Below are positions 15,891 to 17,982 of a DNA stretch of 17,982 nucleotides, one piece after another; positions within the stretch are counted from its first letter, which is position 1, and each line of letters starts with the position of its first letter. The notes below the pieces were generated by a model that worked only from the letters and a program-made list of their open reading frames with translations, did no database searches and was not told the origin of the DNA. Source of the DNA: CAYVBN01 sp964538565. GTDB lineage: Bacteria; Pseudomonadota; Alphaproteobacteria; Rhizobiales; Xanthobacteraceae. The DNA lies in contig CAZIGW010000156.1 in assembly GCA_964538565.1 (NCBI GenBank), positions 1-17,982 of the forward strand, in the 5' to 3' direction. The translations under genes were made by a program, and so were the position numbers.

Positions 15891-15907
15891 GGCGCGCGAG
15901 GCGCGCC
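15891..15907. terminator. Hairpin between convergent genes, possible terminator
   Basis: GGCGCGC (15891-15897) and GCGCGCC (15901-15907) pair perfectly around a 3-base loop, 27 bases after the glycosyltransferase stop and 9 bases before the WYL-gene stop. There is no T-run, so termination is only a possibility. Confidence 0.35.
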
Positions 15908-15916
15908 GCCATCCGG

Positions 15917-16831
15917 TCACGTCTCGCCGCGCCCGGTCAAGTGCGACTGGATCTCGTCGCGGTTGAGCAGGACGATGTGCTGTTCGCTCGGCGAGCGCGT
16001 GTCGGGCGACACGTCGAGGCCGAGGCGCTTGAGCGCGTAGAACAGCAGCGCGCGGCGCACCCGGATCGTCGTCGAGTCCTTGCGGATGCCGTAGTCGTCC
16101 GCAATCGCGCGCCGCTGCGCGGGCGTCAGCTTCGGGTGTGGCGCGATCACGAGTCCCACGTAGGTGTGCCATTCGACGTCGTCCGCCGGCCGCGATCGGG
16201 CTTCGCCGGCCACTTTCGGCCTGGTCAGCCGGCCGAGCACGAAGTCGCGGAATTCCCCGGTCTCGCGGTCGAAGGAGCGGGCGTGCCAGCGAAAGCCGTC
16301 GTAGCCGAGTGCATGCGGTTCGATCTTTCGCCGCATCGGTTCCGTCCGGCTCATCGACTGATAGGAGACGTCGAGCGTGCGACTGCCGCGGATCGCGCGC
16401 AGGACGGCACGCAGCACGAAAGGATCGACCGGCCGCTCCGGGAGCGGCGTCGCGTCGAACGGCATCGCCGCGCCGAACACCGATTCGTCGGGGGAGAGAA
16501 TTCCCGCATTCACCAGGCGCAGTTCGCCGAGAAAGCGCGACGCATCGGGTTTCGCCAGCACCGGCTTGAAATGCTCGCCGGCGACGTAGCGCTTCGCCGA
16601 CTTGTCGTAGCTGATGTCGGACGGCTCGAGCGCGAGATAGCGCGCGATGTCGACGGAGGCCTGGCTCATCGACACGCCGAAGCGATTGACGAGATCGGCC
16701 CGGTTCACCTCGCCGAGCCAGAACAGGCGGTCTTCGATGAAGGCGAGCCGGCGCTCGACGCTCCAGCGCACCTGTGCATCGCCGGCGAGAGAGCCGCTTG
16801 ACTCCCCGGTCGTTGTAGTTTTAGTTACCAT
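15917..16831 (-). CDS. WYL-domain transcriptional regulator, BrxR/CapW-like
   Basis: Encodes 304 residues if started at ATG 16829-16831, or 322 if started at ATG 16883-16885. An N-terminal winged-helix segment (about 23-83) reads RWSVERRLAFIEDRLFWLG, then NRADLVNRFGVSMSQASVDI, then SYDKSAKRYVAG. A WYL domain (about 138-205) contains GYDGFRWHARSFD, and a C-terminal domain (about 220-295) follows. The pattern of W..E.RL.FIE..L.W.G..NR.DL...F..S..QAS.DI matches the BrxR/CapW regulators known from BREX and CBASS defence loci. These are dimeric repressors, thought to sense a nucleic-acid or nucleotide ligand through WYL. The shorter start is preferred because a TATAGA box (16885-16890) and repeats overlap the extra 18 codons; neither start has a good ribosome-binding site. 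No defence effector is seen nearby. Confidence 0.85.
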   Translation of the reverse strand: MVTKTTTTGESSGSLAGDAQVRWSVERRLAFIEDRLFWLGEVNRADLVNRFGVSMSQASVDIARYLALEPSDISYDKSAKRYVAGEHFKPVLAKPDASRFLGELRLVNAGILSPDESVFGAAMPFDATPLPERPVDPFVLRAVLRAIRGSRTLDVSYQSMSRTEPMRRKIEPHALGYDGFRWHARSFDRETGEFRDFVLGRLTRPKVAGEARSRPADDVEWHTYVGLVIAPHPKLTPAQRRAIADDYGIRKDSTTIRVRRALLFYALKRLGLDVSPDTRSPSEQHIVLLNRDEIQSHLTGRGET

Positions 16832-16876
16832 CCAGTTACTGAGACCATCTAGCCAATCGGACCATCCACTTTGTCG
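16826..16876. repeat. Three degenerate 17-base tandem repeats at the WYL gene 5' end
   Basis: ACCATC occurs at 16827, 16844 and 16861, exactly 17 bases apart (GATGGT on the minus strand). The full units, starting at 16826, 16843 and 16860, are partly conserved outside the hexamer. Seventeen is not a multiple of three, so the repeat belongs to the DNA and not to a protein. It probably forms regulator-binding sites. Confidence 0.6.
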
Positions 16877-16883
16877 ATGGTCC
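16859..16883. promoter_or_regulatory. Inverted-repeat operator candidate of the WYL regulator
   Basis: GGACCATC (16859-16866) and GATGGTCC (16876-16883) are perfect inverted arms with a 9-base spacer. The element lies just downstream of a possible minus-strand -10 box TATAGA (16890-16885), so a dimer bound here would block transcription of the WYL gene. Dimeric autorepression is established for BrxR/CapW proteins; its use here is inference. Confidence 0.5.
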
Positions 16884-16884
16884 A

Positions 16885-16915
16885 TCTATAGCTGATTCGA
16901 TTGCGCTTTGCGCAA
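16885..16915 (-). promoter_or_regulatory. Candidate promoter of the WYL regulator
   Basis: On the minus strand TTGCGC (16915-16910) lies upstream of TATAGA (16890-16885) with a 19-base spacer, or 18 if CTATAG is taken. TTGCGC is also half of a perfect palindrome, TTGCGC-TTT-GCGCAA on the plus strand (16901-16915). If this is the promoter, transcription begins near 16878, inside the operator and after the longer ATG. Confidence 0.35.
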
Positions 16916-17082
16916 GAACTTGTGCTTCGCGGCCGAGGCAGCCCCTCAGCCGGGAGAGCGGGTGCATTGGGAGACCGCGCCGGCCGCCGCGGCTCGCCGC
17001 CGTCCGAAGCGGAGCATCACGCGGCCGCGCCGGCCGCCCCGCGGGCGGACGGGCGAACACGACCGGCGCAGGGAGAGGATCG

Positions 17083-17286
17083 ATGGACGAACGCAACGCA
17101 CTGATCGAGAAGCTGTCCCGCGAACTCGAGGCGATGAGGGAACTGATCGATTCGACCTACACGCTGGAGTCGCCCGAGGTGCAGGAGATCCCGCTGCTCG
17201 GTCTTCACCTCAACATCGGCGAGGCGCGGCTCATCTGCGAGGCGCTGCATCACCTGGGGCCCGGAGACGGCCCGCGGCGCGCGTGA
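17083..17286 (+). CDS. Small hypothetical protein, 67 residues
   Basis: Not recognised. ATG 17083-17085 has a good ribosome-binding site, GGGAGAGG, about 5 bases upstream, which is the main reason to accept it. The N-terminal third (NALIEKLSRELEAMRELID) looks like an amphipathic helix, possibly coiled coil. The middle part LLGLHLNIGEARLICEALHHLG looks like a second helical segment. There is no signal peptide or membrane segment. It is divergent from the WYL regulator and ends 26 bases before the convergent stop of the XRE gene. The 197 bases between this ORF and the longer WYL start hold the candidate WYL promoter but otherwise only GC-rich sequence with no tRNA or clear structure. Confidence 0.6.
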   Translation: MDERNALIEKLSRELEAMRELIDSTYTLESPEVQEIPLLGLHLNIGEARLICEALHHLGPGDGPRRA

Positions 17287-17312
17287 ACGGCGGGAGAGCG
17301 CAAATGGCCGGA

Positions 17313-17579
17313 TCAGTCGTCCTTGACCGACCCGAGGGTCTTGAGCAGGTCCGCCGGATCGAAGCCGATCACCTCGGACAGTTTGAGGAATTCGAGAACG
17401 TCGATCTTGCGCTGACCGTTCTCCATGCTGGCGACGGTGGATTGGTGCCAGCCGCTGCCGAGGCGTTCGGCAAGCTGCGCCTGCGTCAGTCCGGCCTGTT
17501 TCCTCCGTTCGATCAAGAGGATGCGAAGAACCTCCACGCGTGCCGACGCCATTTCCCAGCCGTTGTCGCCCGAATCCAC
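17313..17579 (-). CDS. XRE-family helix-turn-helix regulator
   Basis: Encodes 88 residues from GTG 17577-17579. A GGAG box (17589-17586) lies 6 bases upstream. The longer TTG start at 17612 lies inside the operator palindrome and near the likely transcription start, so it is less likely. The HTH_3/Cro-C1 domain covers about residues 17-74: RILLIERRKQAGLTQAQLAERLG, then WHQSTVASMENGQRKIDVLEFLKLSEVIG, where the recognition helix is STVASMENGQR. The protein is little more than a DNA-binding domain, so it may be an autoregulated control protein or an antitoxin-like repressor. No toxin gene lies directly beside it. The divergent unknown gene at 17777 shares its promoter region and is the best candidate target. 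Confidence 0.88.
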   Translation of the reverse strand: MDSGDNGWEMASARVEVLRILLIERRKQAGLTQAQLAERLGSGWHQSTVASMENGQRKIDVLEFLKLSEVIGFDPADLLKTLGSVKDD

Positions 17580-17596
17580 GATTGTCTCCAATTCAT

Positions 17597-17615
17597 TAGT
17601 TGTTTCGGACAACTA
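17597..17615. promoter_or_regulatory. Inverted-repeat operator candidate of the XRE regulator
   Basis: TAGTTGT (17597-17603) and ACAACTA (17609-17615) pair perfectly around TTCGG. The site overlaps the candidate minus-strand -10 box TATAGT (17617-17612), as expected for autorepression by a small HTH dimer. The palindrome is seen; the binding is inferred. Confidence 0.55.
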
Positions 17616-17640
17616 TAACAACACGCTATTAAATTGACAG
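17612..17640 (-). promoter_or_regulatory. Candidate promoter of the XRE gene
   Basis: Minus strand CTGTCA (17640-17635, four of six matches to TTGACA) and TATAGT (17617-17612) are separated by 17 bases. The predicted transcription start near 17605 leaves a short leader containing the GGAG box for the GTG start at 17579. Confidence 0.45.
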
Positions 17641-17660
17641 AAATGCTATATTCCTATACT
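17634..17660 (+). promoter_or_regulatory. Candidate promoter of the unknown gene at 17777
   Basis: A perfect TTGACA (17634-17639) and a good TATACT (17655-17660) are present, but the spacer is only 15 bases, shorter than the usual 17. The -35 box physically overlaps that of the divergent XRE promoter. The inverted arms ATTGAC (17633-17638) and GTCAAT (17664-17669) flank it. The region 17586-17690 is strikingly AT-rich compared with everything around it. Confidence 0.45.
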
Positions 17661-17776
17661 ACCGTCAATATTCAATATTCGTATTTCACCGCGTCAGGGC
17701 TGCGCTTCAGGGGCAAGGGACGCGCCGGCGTCCGCCCCCAGCGCAGAGGCCGTGCGTATGTGTCCGGGAGGGAGCC

Positions 17777-17982
17777 ATGAACTCGATCACGCGCCTAGAC
17801 AGCCAACGCGAGGTCGAAGCCATTCAGCTCGCGACGTTAGGAAAGCTGCTGCCGCAGACCAGCGTCTCATTCGTCAGTCGCGCGTTGCTTCGATTTGAAT
17901 CGGAGTTCCTGAAGCGGTCGTGGCCCGACCGGGCGCGGTTCGGCCTCTTTGTGGCGCGCTGGGCGAAACAGCGGGTTGTCGA
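17777..17982 (+). CDS. Unrecognised protein, N-terminal 68 residues only (window edge)
   Basis: ATG 17777-17779 follows a strong GGGAGGGAG ribosome-binding site, and the frame stays open to the last base. The visible part begins MNSITRLDSQREVEAIQLAT, continues with GKLLPQTSVSFVSRALLRFE, and then has aromatic and basic residues (FLKRSWPDRARFGLFVARWAKQ). It looks soluble and helical, without signal peptide or membrane segment. I do not recognise a family from this fragment. Codons such as CTA, TTA, TTG, CAA and AGT are more frequent than in the housekeeping genes to the left, hinting at acquired DNA. It is divergent from the XRE gene and shares its promoter region, so it may be the first gene of a unit controlled by that regulator. 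Confidence 0.75.
   Translation, partial: MNSITRLDSQREVEAIQLATLGKLLPQTSVSFVSRALLRFESEFLKRSWPDRARFGLFVARWAKQRVV

Noticed and set aside
14385..16172. 595-codon minus-strand open frame
   Set aside because: Antisense to the glycosyltransferase and overlapping the WYL gene out of frame; rich in Arg, Glu, Gly and Asp with no domain.
16826..16876. CRISPR-like array
   Set aside because: The repeats are only partly conserved 17-mers without unique spacers; they fit operator iterons instead.
16886..17082. tRNA gene or attachment site marking an island boundary
   Set aside because: No cloverleaf or tRNA 3' end could be read, and no matching direct repeat was found in the window.
17313..17612. Antitoxin of a type II toxin-antitoxin pair
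   Set aside because: No short toxin-like gene is adjacent on the same strand. The neighbouring 67-residue ORF is convergent and does not resemble RelE, HigB or HipA toxins.

Overview
The window is GC-rich DNA and looks chromosomal. Gene content suggests an alphaproteobacterium, probably of the Hyphomicrobiales (Rhizobiales). The reasons are a ribF-ileS-lspA-exported protein-M16-M16-pgi block, a CheY/CheZ pair, a TipF-like degenerate EAL protein, CtrA-like TTAA-N7-TTAA sites and rhizobial-style palindromic intergenic repeats. The taxonomic call is inference from gene families; no rRNA or tRNA gene is visible.

Region 1 (1-9362, all minus strand) reads, in transcription order, ribF, ileS, lspA, a BamF/DUF3035-like exported protein, an HxxEH-containing M16 peptidase, an M16 homologue without the zinc motif, and pgi, which runs off the left edge. 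Gaps are short, and two junctions (ileS/lspA and M16/M16) overlap as GTGA, so the block is probably one or two operons. The theme is flavin cofactor supply, Ile-tRNA charging, lipoprotein maturation and envelope proteolysis. The ileS frame is interrupted by one amber codon (7867-7869) where an otherwise normal protein would read on.

Region 2 (9509-14076) holds a MaoC-type hydratase (minus), cheY and cheZ (plus), a class IIA HAD hydrolase (minus) and a membrane-anchored degenerate EAL protein resembling the flagellar regulator TipF (minus). CheY, CheZ and the EAL protein point to a small motility locus. Two CtrA-like sites lie in the gap before cheY, and tandem palindromic repeats lie between the EAL and HAD genes.

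Region 3 (14379-15863, plus) is one GT39-type membrane glycosyltransferase. A 302-base divergent gap carrying two adjacent perfect hairpins separates it from the EAL gene.

Region 4 (15917-17982) has accessory character. It holds a WYL-domain regulator of the BrxR/CapW type with repeats at its 5' end, a 67-codon orphan ORF, a small XRE-family regulator, an AT-rich divergent promoter region, and the first 68 codons of an unrecognised gene that leaves the right edge. BrxR/CapW regulators are known from BREX and CBASS defence loci, but no defence effector is visible here. If an undescribed system exists, it most likely continues to the right of the window.
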